64,000 nucleotides of DNA from Streptomyces sp. RKAG290. Its GTDB lineage: Bacteria; Actinomycetota; Actinomycetes; Streptomycetales; Streptomycetaceae. Positions 46,391 to 54,931 of the stretch are shown in pieces (position 1 is the first letter of the stretch; every line of letters starts with the position of its first letter). The translations under genes and the position numbers were made by a program. The stretch spans positions 4,153,894 through 4,217,893 of the forward strand of contig NZ_JAJOZC010000001.1 of the NCBI RefSeq assembly GCF_023701695.1. The letters run 5' to 3'. The notes beneath the pieces are model-generated. The model was not told the origin of the DNA. It made no database searches and was given only the letters and a program-made list of their open reading frames with translations.

Positions 46391-47506
46391 GTGGGCACAG
46401 GGACCACAGCTGTCTGGGGCCGTGCCGAGCAGCAGGACTTCCGCAGCCGGGTACGTGGCGCACTGCTGGGCGGGGCCATCGGCGACGCGCTCGGCGCGGG
46501 CGTCAGCGCGCTCACCCTGGAGGAGATCCGCGCGGCCCACGGGGCCGACGCCGTCACCGACTTCGTCCCCGCGCACGGCAGACGGGGCGCCGTCACCGCC
46601 GTCACCCAGCTCAACCTGTTCACCGTCGACGGGCTGATCCGCGCCCAGGTCCGCCGCGACACCGGCGCCTGGCACCCGCCCACCGATGTGCACCAGGCAC
46701 ATCTGCGCTGGGCCGCCACCCAGCGCGACTGGGGCCCCGACGAGCGCCGGAAGGACAACGGCTGGCTCGGGGGCCAGGAATGGCTCTACGCCCGCCGCGC
46801 CCCCACCCGGGAATGCCTGAACGGCTTCGGCGACACCACGATGGGCACCCTGGACCGGCCCAAGCACCCCGCCGCGCACGACTCGGCCGCGCTCACCCGG
46901 TCCGCCCCCTTCGGACTGCTGGTCGGCTGGGAGCCGCAGCTGGTGCTCCAACTGGCCGTGGAGTGCGCCGCCCAGACGCACGGCCACCCCACCGCCCTGC
47001 TCTCCGCCGGAGCCTTCGCTGTGCTGGTGCACGGGCTGGCGCGGGGCGAGACGCTGGACGGTTCCGTACAGCACGCACTCGCCCTGCTCGCCGAGCGCCC
47101 CGGCCACGAACCCGTCACCGAGTCGCTCCAGCAGGCTCTCGGCACCGTGCGCCAGGGGATTCCCGGCCCCGCGCTCATCGAGTCGCTGGGTGCCACGGAC
47201 TCCGCCGATGAGGTGCTCGCCGTGGCCGTGTACTGCGCCTTGGTCGGCGAGGACGTCCGGCACGGGCTGCGGCTGGCCGTGAACCACGGCGGGCCGTCCT
47301 CGGCCACCGGGGCGCTGTGCGGGGCGCTGCTCGGCGCGCTGCACGGCGAGACCGCGCTGCCGCCGGCCTGGCTCGCCGAGCTGGAGGGCAGGGCCACGCT
47401 CCTCGAACTCGCCGACGACTTCGCCATGGAGATGACCCAGGGCCCGGCCCTGCACAGCCCGGCCGCCGTCGCGGCAGGCTGGCTGGCCCGCTACCCGCGC
47501 GGCTGA
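46391..47506 (+). CDS. ADP-ribosylglycohydrolase family protein
   Basis: A 371-residue all-helical protein with the family front GALLGGAIGDALGA and a late NHGGPSSATGALCGALLGA helix. The usual metal-binding acids are missing: the TDDTQ loop reads TAVTQ and the GGDTDT loop reads GGPSSAT. It may therefore be a non-catalytic relative, or use another mechanism. Start: GTG 46391 after GAGAGGGG. It is divergent from the phosphatase gene. Confidence 0.8.
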   Translation: MGTGTTAVWGRAEQQDFRSRVRGALLGGAIGDALGAGVSALTLEEIRAAHGADAVTDFVPAHGRRGAVTAVTQLNLFTVDGLIRAQVRRDTGAWHPPTDVHQAHLRWAATQRDWGPDERRKDNGWLGGQEWLYARRAPTRECLNGFGDTTMGTLDRPKHPAAHDSAALTRSAPFGLLVGWEPQLVLQLAVECAAQTHGHPTALLSAGAFAVLVHGLARGETLDGSVQHALALLAERPGHEPVTESLQQALGTVRQGIPGPALIESLGATDSADEVLAVAVYCALVGEDVRHGLRLAVNHGGPSSATGALCGALLGALHGETALPPAWLAELEGRATLLELADDFAMEMTQGPALHSPAAVAAGWLARYPRG

Positions 47507-47519
47507 ACACCCGGGCGCT

Positions 47520-47604
47520 CGGGCCTTCCGGAGTGCGAACCCGGGCCTTCCGGAGTGCGGACCCGGGCCTCCCGGAGTGCGAGCCCGGGCCTTCCGGAGT
47601 GCAT
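47520..47604. repeat. Four tandem 22-bp repeats
   Basis: Units of CGGGCCTTCCGGAGTGCGxxCC type start at 47520, 47542, 47564 and 47586 (the last is shorter). They differ at only a few positions. The array follows the ADP-ribosylglycohydrolase-like gene and comes before a long hairpin. It is not a CRISPR: spacing is zero. Confidence 0.75.
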
Positions 47605-47610
47605 GGAAAA

Positions 47611-47667
47611 GGGGTGAGGGGCGGGGTACCGGGAAGCCGCCGCATCCCGTGTCCCGCCCCTCACCCC
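47611..47667. terminator. Hairpin between convergent genes
   Basis: GGGGTGAGGGGCGGG at 47611-47625 and its exact complement at 47653-47667, with a 27-base loop. It lies between the ADP-ribosylglycohydrolase-like gene and the symporter gene, which converge, and likely terminates both. Confidence 0.7.
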
Positions 47668-47723
47668 CGTACAGCACCGGCTTGCCCGAAGGGGCCGGGA
47701 TGCTGGTCCTGGTGGCGCGAGGG

Positions 47724-49295
47724 TCAGTCCTTCACGCCTTCGGCGACCGTCACGTCGTCCGGACCGCCCTGAGCCGGCACGGTCGCGCCGGCGTCCGGTC
47801 CGTCGCCGTCCGAGTTGATCATCGCGATGATCGCGTCGCGCTCCGGGGTGTCCTCCGGCTTGATGAAGCCGATGAGGATGTAGAGCACGAGCGAGATCGC
47901 CAGCGGCAGCGCCACCTGGTACTGCAGCGCGACGTCCGTCTTCACCGAACCGTCGAAGTTGTAGTTGGTGAGGTAGAACGCCAGCAGACCGGCCGCCCAG
48001 CTGACGAGCGCCGCCGTCGGTCCCGACTTACGGAACGGGCGCAGCAGGCCGAGCATGAACGGGATCGCGATCGGGCCCATCAGACCGGCGACCCACTTGA
48101 TGACGACGGAGATGATGTCACTGAACGTCGGCGAGTTGATCTGGGTCGCCAGCGCCATGGACAGGCCCAGGAAGCCGAGCGTGGAGACCCGCGCGGCCAG
48201 GAGTCCGGTCCGGTTGCTCCAGTTGCGGGCGGCCTTGGAGAGGACCGGTGCGATGTCGCGGGTGAAGACCGCCGAGATGGCGTTGGCGTCCGAGGAGCAC
48301 ATGGCCATCGTGTGCGAGAAGAAGCCGACGACGACCAGACCCAGCAGACCGTGCGGCAGCAGCTGCTCGGTCATCAGCGCGTAGCTGTCGGAGGCGTCCG
48401 GCTTCTGTGCGTGGACCAGCAGCGGGGCGCACCACATCGGGAAGAACAGGACCGTCGGCCAGACCAGCCACAAGATGGCGGAGAGCCGGGCCGAGCGGGT
48501 CGCGGAGGCGGCGGAGTCCGTGGCCATGTAGCGCTGGGCCTGGTTCCACATGCCGCCGTTGTACTCGAAGGTCTTGATGAACAGGTACGCCAGCAGGAAG
48601 GTCACGGTGTACGGACCGGCCGTCGCGTCCGTGTGGCCCTCGGGCAGCTTGTCCCAGACCGTCCACAGGGTGCTGAAGCCGTCCAGCTTGCTCATCGCGG
48701 CGATGAGCATGGCGACGCCGGCGAACAGCTGGATGATGAACTGCCCCAGCTCGGTGAGCGCGTCGGCCCAGAGCCCGCCGACCGTGCAGTAGACGGCGGT
48801 GATGATGCCGGTGATGAAGATGCCCTGGGTCAGGGTGATGCCCGTGAAGACGGACAGCAGCGTGGCGATGGCGGCCCACTTGGCACCGACGTCCACGATC
48901 TTCAGCAGCAGACCGGACCAGGCGAGCGCCTGCTGGGTCTGGATGTTGTAGCGGTTCTTCAGGTATTCGAGCGGCGAGGCGACGTGCAGCCGCGAGCGCA
49001 GCCGGTTGAGCCGGGGAGCGAAGAGCTTGGCGCCTATCCCGATGCCGATGGCGATCGGCAGCGACCACGTCACGAAGGACGTGACGCCGTACTGGTAGGC
49101 GATACCGGCGTAGCCGGTGAACATCACGGCGCTGTAACCGGACATGTGGTGCGAGATGCCGGAAAGCCACCACGGCATCTTGCCGCCGGCCGTGAAGAAG
49201 TCGCTGACGTTGTCGACACGCTTGTGGGACCAGAGTCCGATCGCGATCATCACGCCGAAGTAGCCGATGAGCACGACCCAGTCGAGACTGTTCAT
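47724..49295 (-). CDS. Sodium:solute symporter family protein
   Basis: A 523-residue polytopic membrane protein with about thirteen helices. The family features are FFTAGGKMPWWLSGISHHMSGYSAVMFTG, the ALTELGQFIIQLF helix and SDANAISAVFTRDIAP. Members bring in sugars, proline, pantothenate or acetate with sodium; this one is closest in feel to the sugar/sialic acid branch, but the substrate is not clear. It starts with ATG 49295 after GGAGGGG. The C-terminus is hydrophilic. Confidence 0.88.
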   Translation of the reverse strand: MNSLDWVVLIGYFGVMIAIGLWSHKRVDNVSDFFTAGGKMPWWLSGISHHMSGYSAVMFTGYAGIAYQYGVTSFVTWSLPIAIGIGIGAKLFAPRLNRLRSRLHVASPLEYLKNRYNIQTQQALAWSGLLLKIVDVGAKWAAIATLLSVFTGITLTQGIFITGIITAVYCTVGGLWADALTELGQFIIQLFAGVAMLIAAMSKLDGFSTLWTVWDKLPEGHTDATAGPYTVTFLLAYLFIKTFEYNGGMWNQAQRYMATDSAASATRSARLSAILWLVWPTVLFFPMWCAPLLVHAQKPDASDSYALMTEQLLPHGLLGLVVVGFFSHTMAMCSSDANAISAVFTRDIAPVLSKAARNWSNRTGLLAARVSTLGFLGLSMALATQINSPTFSDIISVVIKWVAGLMGPIAIPFMLGLLRPFRKSGPTAALVSWAAGLLAFYLTNYNFDGSVKTDVALQYQVALPLAISLVLYILIGFIKPEDTPERDAIIAMINSDGDGPDAGATVPAQGGPDDVTVAEGVKD

Positions 49296-49685
49296 GTGCC
49301 CCTCCTGGGGTCCGCCTTGTGAACGGGAACGCGCTTCGTCAGTACGGCCGCTCAGCGGGGCCCCCGTGCGGGAGCGGGGACTTCGGGGATTGAACCGCCT
49401 GTCCGGTCCCTCGGTCAAGGTCTCTCGCGATCAGAAATGTGAACACCGATCAGTAAGCCGAACGATTTTGCCGTTTCTTGACCCACGGAGGCGTTGTCGT
49501 GAACGTGACGGCGGCCACACGATGAACAGGCACTTCGTCAGGCTGTGCAGAGAACGACAGAACGTCCAGGAGCGCCGAAGAGCACAGAAAGACCGCACGG
49601 GATGCGGGTCCCGTGCGGCCGAGAAAGGAGGAGAACTGCCCCTGTCGAACCCCCTGTCGAGTTCCCTTCGGAACTTATCGGCACC
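49296..49685. other. Intergenic region with hairpin
   Basis: About 390 bases between the symporter start and the SDR stop. It holds one hairpin at 49593-49618 (CCGCACGGG, an 8-base loop and CCCGTGCGG), a probable terminator of the minus-strand SDR gene. The rest should be the symporter promoter. No gene seen. Confidence 0.5.
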
Positions 49686-50468
49686 TCAGCGCATCAGCTC
49701 GCCGGCGTTGACCAGCAGGGACTGCCCGGTGATCGCCCGCGCCCGGGCGGAGGCCAGAAACACCACGGCCTCCGCCACATCGCCGTCCGTGGCCAGCTCC
49801 GGCAGCGCCATGCGCTCGGCGAGCCTCTCCAGTACCTCGGCCTCGGGCACCCCTTCGGTGTGCGCGGTGAACTGCACGTAGGCCTGCACCGGCGGCCCCC
49901 ACATCCAGCCCGGCAGCACCGTGTTCACCCGGATCCGGTGCGGCCCGAACTCCCGGGCCATGGAGTACATCGCCGAGGTGAGCGCACCCTTGGACGCCGC
50001 GTACGCGGCCTGCCGCACCTGGGACGGTGCGGCCACGGCGGACTGCGTGCCGATGACGACCACCGATCCGCCGCGCTCCTTCAGGGCGGGCAGGCAGGCA
50101 CGCGTCATCCGCAGGGTGCCCAGCAGATTGACGTCGATGACCGACTTCCAGGTGTCGAGGTCGGCATCCTCCACCCCGCCGAAGTAGCCGTCCAAGGCGG
50201 CGACGTGGACCACCGCGTCGATCCGCCCGAACCGCTCGACGGCCAGCGCCGCGAGCGCCGCGCACTGCGCCTCGTCGGTGATGTCGGTGGCGAGGTGCGC
50301 CGTGTGGAGCCCCTCGGGATCGATCTCGGCCGCCGACTTGGCGAGATTGGCCGCGGTACGCGCGCCGAGCACCGCACTGCCCCCGTCCCGCACGACCGTG
50401 GCCGCGATCTGGTGCCCCAGCCCGGCGCCCACCCCGGAAACGATGACGGTCTTCCCCGCGAGCAACAT
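49686..50468 (-). CDS. SDR family oxidoreductase
   Basis: A 260-residue short-chain dehydrogenase. The cofactor loop is SGVGAGLGHQIA (residues 11-22), then VHVAALDGYF in place of the NNAG loop, the Ser in VIGTQSAVAA, and the Tyr-Lys pair in YAASKGALTS. The C-terminal end has the GQSLLVNAGEL strand. RBS GGGAGGCGCC lies before ATG 50468. A CTGAC-N5-GTCAG palindrome is 28-42 bp upstream. A serine recombinase gene now separates it from the divergent gene at 52353. Confidence 0.85.
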   Translation of the reverse strand: MLLAGKTVIVSGVGAGLGHQIAATVVRDGGSAVLGARTAANLAKSAAEIDPEGLHTAHLATDITDEAQCAALAALAVERFGRIDAVVHVAALDGYFGGVEDADLDTWKSVIDVNLLGTLRMTRACLPALKERGGSVVVIGTQSAVAAPSQVRQAAYAASKGALTSAMYSMAREFGPHRIRVNTVLPGWMWGPPVQAYVQFTAHTEGVPEAEVLERLAERMALPELATDGDVAEAVVFLASARARAITGQSLLVNAGELMR

Positions 50469-50495
50469 CGGCGCCTCCCGGCTCTGGCAGTTCTT

Positions 50496-50510
50496 CTGAC
50501 GGGGCGTCAG
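50496..50510. promoter_or_regulatory. Palindromic operator upstream of the SDR gene
   Basis: CTGACGGGGCGTCAG, a 6-bp perfect inverted repeat around GGG. It is 28 bp upstream of the SDR start. The same CTGAC-N5-GTCAG appears at 52304-52318 at a matching distance from the gene at 52353. Motifs of this sort are typical TetR-family operators. Confidence 0.6.
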
Positions 50511-50538
50511 AGTAGGTGCTTACGTGAGGTGAGGGAAG

Positions 50539-52179
50539 TCAGTCGACGTACTCGACGCTGACGTGTGCGGGATTGAAAGGGGCGCGCCCCTTTCCGGAGG
50601 GCATGATGTACACGGCCTTGAACACCTTGCCGGTGATGGCGCGGCGCTGTTCGAGGCCTCCTTGCTTCCACTCGTTCTCATAGTCACGGGCCAGTGATCG
50701 ATTGGCTTGTTCCTGGGCCCAGGCCAGCTGTTCCGCCAGCCTGTCGAGTTCGGCATTCATGGAGGAGAGTGCCTGGTAGTAGTCATCCGGACGCATGCCG
50801 CGTAAGGAGGCGTCGTCTGCTGCCCACGCCGAGATCAGCGCCCCTTTGCGGGTGTCGATCATGGAAATGTGGGCTCTGACGTCGCTGACAGGCAAGGTCG
50901 GCAATCCGGTTGCGGAAGGCGCGGCCGCGCGTGCGCGGGCCCATTCTGTGATCAGCTCTTCCAGCCAGGCGTCGACCGGCGCGGCGCGGCGACTCACCTT
51001 GCCGCAGGCGTTGCGGACCTTGCCGGGGCAGTAGTAGATGACGTGCCCCCGCCGGGATACCCATTTGGTGCTCATGCGGGCCCTGCAGATGCCGCATCGC
51101 AGAAGACCGGTGAACACGTGCTTACGTTGGTTGGCGCCCTCAAGGTTCCCCGAGACGCCCATTCTTCGATCCTGCAGTCGGCGGCGATCGAGTTCCAGCT
51201 GGGCGTCGGCCCACGCCTTCCGCGAGATGACCGGTTCCCATTTTCCGTTGATGGGCAAGCCCTCGTCGCTCAACAGGACGCGGCCCCAGCCGTCTGTCTG
51301 GCGTGTGTCCTGGGTTCGGTGCTTGCCCCGATATGAGGCGAACCCGCAGTAGCGAGGGCTCGTCAGGATGACCTTCACTGTGGCCGGGGCCCACTTTGCC
51401 CCACGCGGTGACGGGATTTTGTCTCGATTGAGTTCGCGAGCGATCCCGGCGATCGGCATACCGCTTGTGAACCGTTCGTAGATTCGGCAAGCCACCCGCG
51501 CGCGGTCCGGCCGCAGCGTTCCGTCCGGATTCCATGCGTACGGGGTCCGGCCGGTCAACTCCCCGGCGGTGGCGTCCGCGAGATGATTCCGAGCTACCCG
51601 GCGGGAGGTGTCCTCCGATGCCTTGAGGGCCATGATGCACAACATGCGGGCCATGTGACGGTCGGCGTCATTGATCAGGTTGAGGTCGCCTGTGACGCCG
51701 ATTGCTGGATGTTTAGTGTGTTCGACCACATCGATCAGGTCTTCAAGATCCCGTGGCTGACGCGCCAGCCGGTCGGTGTCGTAGAAGATGATGCCGTCGA
51801 TTCGGCCTGACAGAAGGTCTCCCAGCATGCGGTGGAACTCAGGTCGCATCACCGCCCATTCGGCTGAGCCGTCTGTTTTCGCGATCCTTCTCTTCTTGAA
51901 AGCTCCGGTGTCGTTCTCCCGGTAGGTCTCGGCGAATGGCCCCCATCCGAGCTTGATCCGCTTCTCTTCAGAGTCGTGGAGTTGCAGGTCGATTGCCCGC
52001 TCGTCACCTCGACGGTCACACGATGTGCGCAGGTAGGCGCCCGGGCGGCGAGGGCGGTAGTCCCGGATGAAGTCGCCCACGGCGAGTGCAACCGGGGTGC
52101 GGTTGCGGACGCGCTCGGGGATCACGAACCCGTCCAGCGAGGGATCGGTAGGTGGGGTATCGCTGTGATGTGGGCCCAC
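50539..52179 (-). CDS. Large serine recombinase
   Basis: A 546-residue recombinase. The N-terminal catalytic domain has AYLRTSCDRRG with the nucleophile Ser, and YDTDRLARQPRDLEDL. The recombinase domain follows (RTPYAWNPDG, GIARELNRDKIPSPRGAKW), then a zinc ribbon (LLRCGICRARM, then YYCPGKVRNACGK) and a coiled coil. It is of the phage-integrase/ICE type and appears complete. GTG 52179 follows AGGAGGG; the frame opens to 52293. No phage or conjugation genes are beside it. It lies between two equal operators. Confidence 0.92.
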   Translation of the reverse strand: MGPHHSDTPPTDPSLDGFVIPERVRNRTPVALAVGDFIRDYRPRRPGAYLRTSCDRRGDERAIDLQLHDSEEKRIKLGWGPFAETYRENDTGAFKKRRIAKTDGSAEWAVMRPEFHRMLGDLLSGRIDGIIFYDTDRLARQPRDLEDLIDVVEHTKHPAIGVTGDLNLINDADRHMARMLCIMALKASEDTSRRVARNHLADATAGELTGRTPYAWNPDGTLRPDRARVACRIYERFTSGMPIAGIARELNRDKIPSPRGAKWAPATVKVILTSPRYCGFASYRGKHRTQDTRQTDGWGRVLLSDEGLPINGKWEPVISRKAWADAQLELDRRRLQDRRMGVSGNLEGANQRKHVFTGLLRCGICRARMSTKWVSRRGHVIYYCPGKVRNACGKVSRRAAPVDAWLEELITEWARARAAAPSATGLPTLPVSDVRAHISMIDTRKGALISAWAADDASLRGMRPDDYYQALSSMNAELDRLAEQLAWAQEQANRSLARDYENEWKQGGLEQRRAITGKVFKAVYIMPSGKGRAPFNPAHVSVEYVD

Positions 52180-52303
52180 GGCCCTCCTGTCATTCGTTCT
52201 ATGCGCACCTGAACGTAGCCACTTGAGGTGAGGGTTGGGGCGCATAGCGGAACGATCCAGCAAACGAACGACCAGTCGCGCAGGCGTTCCCATTGTAAAG
52301 ATT

Positions 52304-52318
52304 CTGACTTACCGTCAG
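52304..52318. promoter_or_regulatory. Palindromic operator upstream of the barrel-protein gene
   Basis: CTGACTTACCGTCAG, the same CTGAC-N5-GTCAG as at 50496-50510, lies 35 bp upstream of ATG 52353. The two genes would respond to one regulator, which is not in the window. Confidence 0.6.
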
Positions 52319-52352
52319 GAACGCTCTGGACCTGTGCGACAAGGGAGAATGT

Positions 52353-53204
52353 ATGGCTGACGGCGGACGCGAGGTGGGCCACTCGGACTTGTATGCCGAG
52401 TTGGCATCAGCCGGCCCCTATGGGGTCAAGGTCGGGCACGCGCTGATCACGATGGTTGAGCCTCACCCCGGGCATGAGCATGCCTACCATCGATGGTACG
52501 AGGATGATCATTACTACGCAGGCGCGATGGCTATGCCCTGGATGTTCGCCGGCCGGCGCTGGGTGGCCACCCGTGATCTCCAGGGGCTGCGGTACCCGGA
52601 GAAGTCGGCGGTCGCGACGCCGGTCGGTGCCGGGTGCTACCTGTCCACGTACTGGGTGACGGAAGGGCGCTACGACGACCACATGAAGTGGACCGTCGGG
52701 ATCAACAAGCGGCTCAACCGGGACGGCCGGGTCTACCAGGACCGCACCCATGTCTTCACGGCGTTCCAGGACCACGAGGCGACGGTCTACCGGGACGGCG
52801 CCGCCGGTCCCCGGGACTTCCACGCCCTCGACCACCCGTACCGCGGACTGGTCCTTGAGGTGATCGACGCCGAAGGGCCCGAGCAGCGGGCGGAGTTGCT
52901 GGAGTGGCTGCGCTCCAGGCACCTGCCGAAGCGGCTGAGCGGGTCGCCCGCGGCGATGGTGACCGTGTTCCGTCCCACGCCGTTGCCGGGCGACCGCATG
53001 ACGTACGTGAAGCAGGTCGAGGGCGTCGACACCCGGCTGACCCTGCTCTGGTTCCTCCAGGAGGATCCGAGGGAGTGCTGGGAGGAGTACTTCACCGGGC
53101 TCGACGTGACGGTTGCGGAATCAGGCCTGGGACGGGCGGAGCTGGTGGCGCCGTTCATTCCGACCGTGCCGGGCACGGACCGGTACGTCGATCAGCTGCG
53201 GTGA
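52353..53204 (+). CDS. Ferredoxin-like alpha/beta-barrel-type protein, unknown function
   Basis: A 283-residue soluble protein. The repeated aromatic/His-rich blocks HEHAYHRWYEDDHYYAGA and DHMKWTVGINKRLN, then TVFRPTPLPGDRM, suggest one or two dimeric alpha/beta-barrel domains, as in EthD-like or stress-response barrel proteins. No catalytic signature. It starts with ATG 52353. The palindrome shared with the SDR gene suggests joint control, perhaps in a small catabolic route. Confidence 0.55.
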   Translation: MADGGREVGHSDLYAELASAGPYGVKVGHALITMVEPHPGHEHAYHRWYEDDHYYAGAMAMPWMFAGRRWVATRDLQGLRYPEKSAVATPVGAGCYLSTYWVTEGRYDDHMKWTVGINKRLNRDGRVYQDRTHVFTAFQDHEATVYRDGAAGPRDFHALDHPYRGLVLEVIDAEGPEQRAELLEWLRSRHLPKRLSGSPAAMVTVFRPTPLPGDRMTYVKQVEGVDTRLTLLWFLQEDPRECWEEYFTGLDVTVAESGLGRAELVAPFIPTVPGTDRYVDQLR

Positions 53205-53347
53205 GCCGCCGGCCGGGCGGTGCCCGGCGGCGGCCGCGTTCCCCGGAGTCTCGCGGGGAGCCCCCTCGGCCAGGACGGCGAACCAGTCGAGAGGGCTACC
53301 GGCAGCACCTGGATCGGCGCGGCGATACGGCGAAGAAAACTCATCGG

Positions 53348-53554
53348 TCAGGCGTCGATGGCACCCCTGGCGACATCACGCACGAACGCGTTCCAGGAGC
53401 CGGGGACGAAGTTGATCGAGGGTCCCTCGGGGGCCTTCGAGTCGCGTACGGCAATCCCTTGCACGAGAGGGGACTTGACTTCGACGCAGGCGCCGTTGCC
53501 CCCGGAATACGACGACTTCGTCCACTTATCCGTAGCACCCTGACGAATGGCCAT
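53348..53554 (-). CDS. DUF397 domain protein
   Basis: A 68-residue protein with the DUF397 pattern KSSYSGGNGACVEVK, then VAVRDSK-type IAVRDSKAPEGPSINFVPGSWNAFV. DUF397 proteins pair with XRE/DUF5753 regulators as small antagonist or partner proteins in Streptomyces, and one such regulator gene is 254 bp upstream. ATG 53554 follows GGAG. Expected to act with it in developmental or metabolic control. Confidence 0.9.
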   Translation of the reverse strand: MAIRQGATDKWTKSSYSGGNGACVEVKSPLVQGIAVRDSKAPEGPSINFVPGSWNAFVRDVARGAIDA

Positions 53555-53807
53555 GTTCACTCCGGTTCAGAGAGTTGTGTGAGTAGCGCCAACGACGTGC
53601 TTGTTTCTTGCTGGCGTGATCGACGCTACTCGCCAAGCTCCCTGAGTGAAGGGGCCGTTCACTCGACCGGATGGCATATACCATGCGGGTCTTCCGCTGC
53701 GAGGTGGCGACGGTGTACCGTGCCGTCGCCCCACCCGTAACATCGCTTCTTTTCTCGCAATACGGACTTTACGGGCTGACTGGATTGAAGGCCCGTCCGG
53801 CCGGAGT

Positions 53808-54677
53808 TCACGCCGCGTTCAGGCGGGTGTACTCCTTGGCGATCCCGTCGATGAAATGCCGGGTCTGCTCCACATTCAACGCCTGCGCCCGCAGGTGCTC
53901 GTACATGACGCTGTACCGCTGCACGTCATTCGCCTTCTCCAGGTAGAGGTCGCTGGTGACGCCCTCGATGTAGACGACGCTGGAATCCGCGGCATCGGGG
54001 AATTCCAGGATGGCGTACTGCCCGTTGATGCCCGGATGGGCGCCCATTTCGAACGGCAGTACCTGCACGGTCACGTGCGGCAGGTGCGACAGCTCCACCA
54101 GGCGCTCCAGCTGTTCGATCATCACCTGCTTGCCGCCGACCCGCCGGCGCAGCGCGGACTCGTCGATCACCGCCCACAGCCGCAGCGGGTGCTCCGGGGC
54201 GTTGATCCGGTCCTGGCGGCGTGAGCGGACGCTCACGCGCTTGTCGATGTCGGTCTGCGGCGCCTCCGGCAGGGCGCCGTTGATCAGCGCCTCGGCATAC
54301 TGCCTGGTCTGCAGCAGGCCCGGGACCACCTGGGGTTCGTACACCCGCAGCGACTCGGCGTCGGTCTCCAGGCCGATGTAGACGCTGTACGGGATGTCGC
54401 CGAAGGCGTGCCACCAGCCCTGCTGCCGGGAGTCCTTGGCCATCTGCATGAGCGAGTCGACGACCCGGTGGTCCTCGACCTCGTACACCCCGCAGAGATC
54501 GCGGACATCGCGTTGGCTGATGGAGCGGCGGCCGTTCTCCAGGCGGCTGATCTTGGACTGCGAGACCAGCAGCCGCTCCGCCACCTCCTCGGCCGTCATG
54601 CCCTTGATCTCGCGCAGTCGGCGCAATTCCTGACCCAACCGGCGTCGCCTGACGGTGGGATTGACGTTGGACGGCAC
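53808..54677 (-). CDS. XRE/DUF5753 family transcriptional regulator
   Basis: A 289-residue regulator. The helix-turn-helix (LGQELRRLREIKGMTAEEVAERLLVSQSKISRLENGRR, in pieces) is followed by a DUF5753 domain with VYEPQVVPGLLQTRQYAEAL and LPFEMGAHPGINGQYAILEFP. The pair with the DUF397 gene downstream is characteristic of Streptomyces BldB/AbaA-type regulatory modules. It starts with GTG 54677. Its length is normal. Target genes are not clear. Confidence 0.93.
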   Translation of the reverse strand: MPSNVNPTVRRRRLGQELRRLREIKGMTAEEVAERLLVSQSKISRLENGRRSISQRDVRDLCGVYEVEDHRVVDSLMQMAKDSRQQGWWHAFGDIPYSVYIGLETDAESLRVYEPQVVPGLLQTRQYAEALINGALPEAPQTDIDKRVSVRSRRQDRINAPEHPLRLWAVIDESALRRRVGGKQVMIEQLERLVELSHLPHVTVQVLPFEMGAHPGINGQYAILEFPDAADSSVVYIEGVTSDLYLEKANDVQRYSVMYEHLRAQALNVEQTRHFIDGIAKEYTRLNAA

Positions 54678-54774
54678 GGAAACGGCACCTCCGGCTATGT
54701 AGCTGTGCGTATCTACTGCTCAGCAGATTGCCACCCGGGCGCCCGGCCGCGCTGGGAAATGGCCACACGCAGCG

Positions 54775-54809
54775 GCGCGGGGCAGCCGGTGGTACCGGCT
54801 GCCCCGCGC
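54775..54809. terminator. Hairpin terminator after GPP34
   Basis: GCGCGGGGCAGCCGG at 54775-54789 and its exact complement at 54795-54809 with a 5-base loop. It lies downstream of the minus-strand GPP34 gene and upstream of the XRE gene, so it should end the GPP34 transcript. Confidence 0.75.
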
Positions 54810-54931
54810 TTGGTGCGGCTCCCGAACCGGGTCTTTGGGGACGTCGGTGCGGCGGTATTCGGTTGTTGCGATGGTGCGGTGGTGCTGGGTGAAGCGGGTG
54901 GTGCGGGTGCTGCGGCGACGCCCGTGCGGCC

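Noticed and set aside
47520..47604. Repeat array considered as CRISPR
   Set aside because: The units are contiguous without spacers and there are no cas genes.
50539..52179. A prophage or integrative element around the serine recombinase
   Set aside because: No capsid, replication, excision or conjugation genes are beside it, so only a solitary recombinase is claimed.
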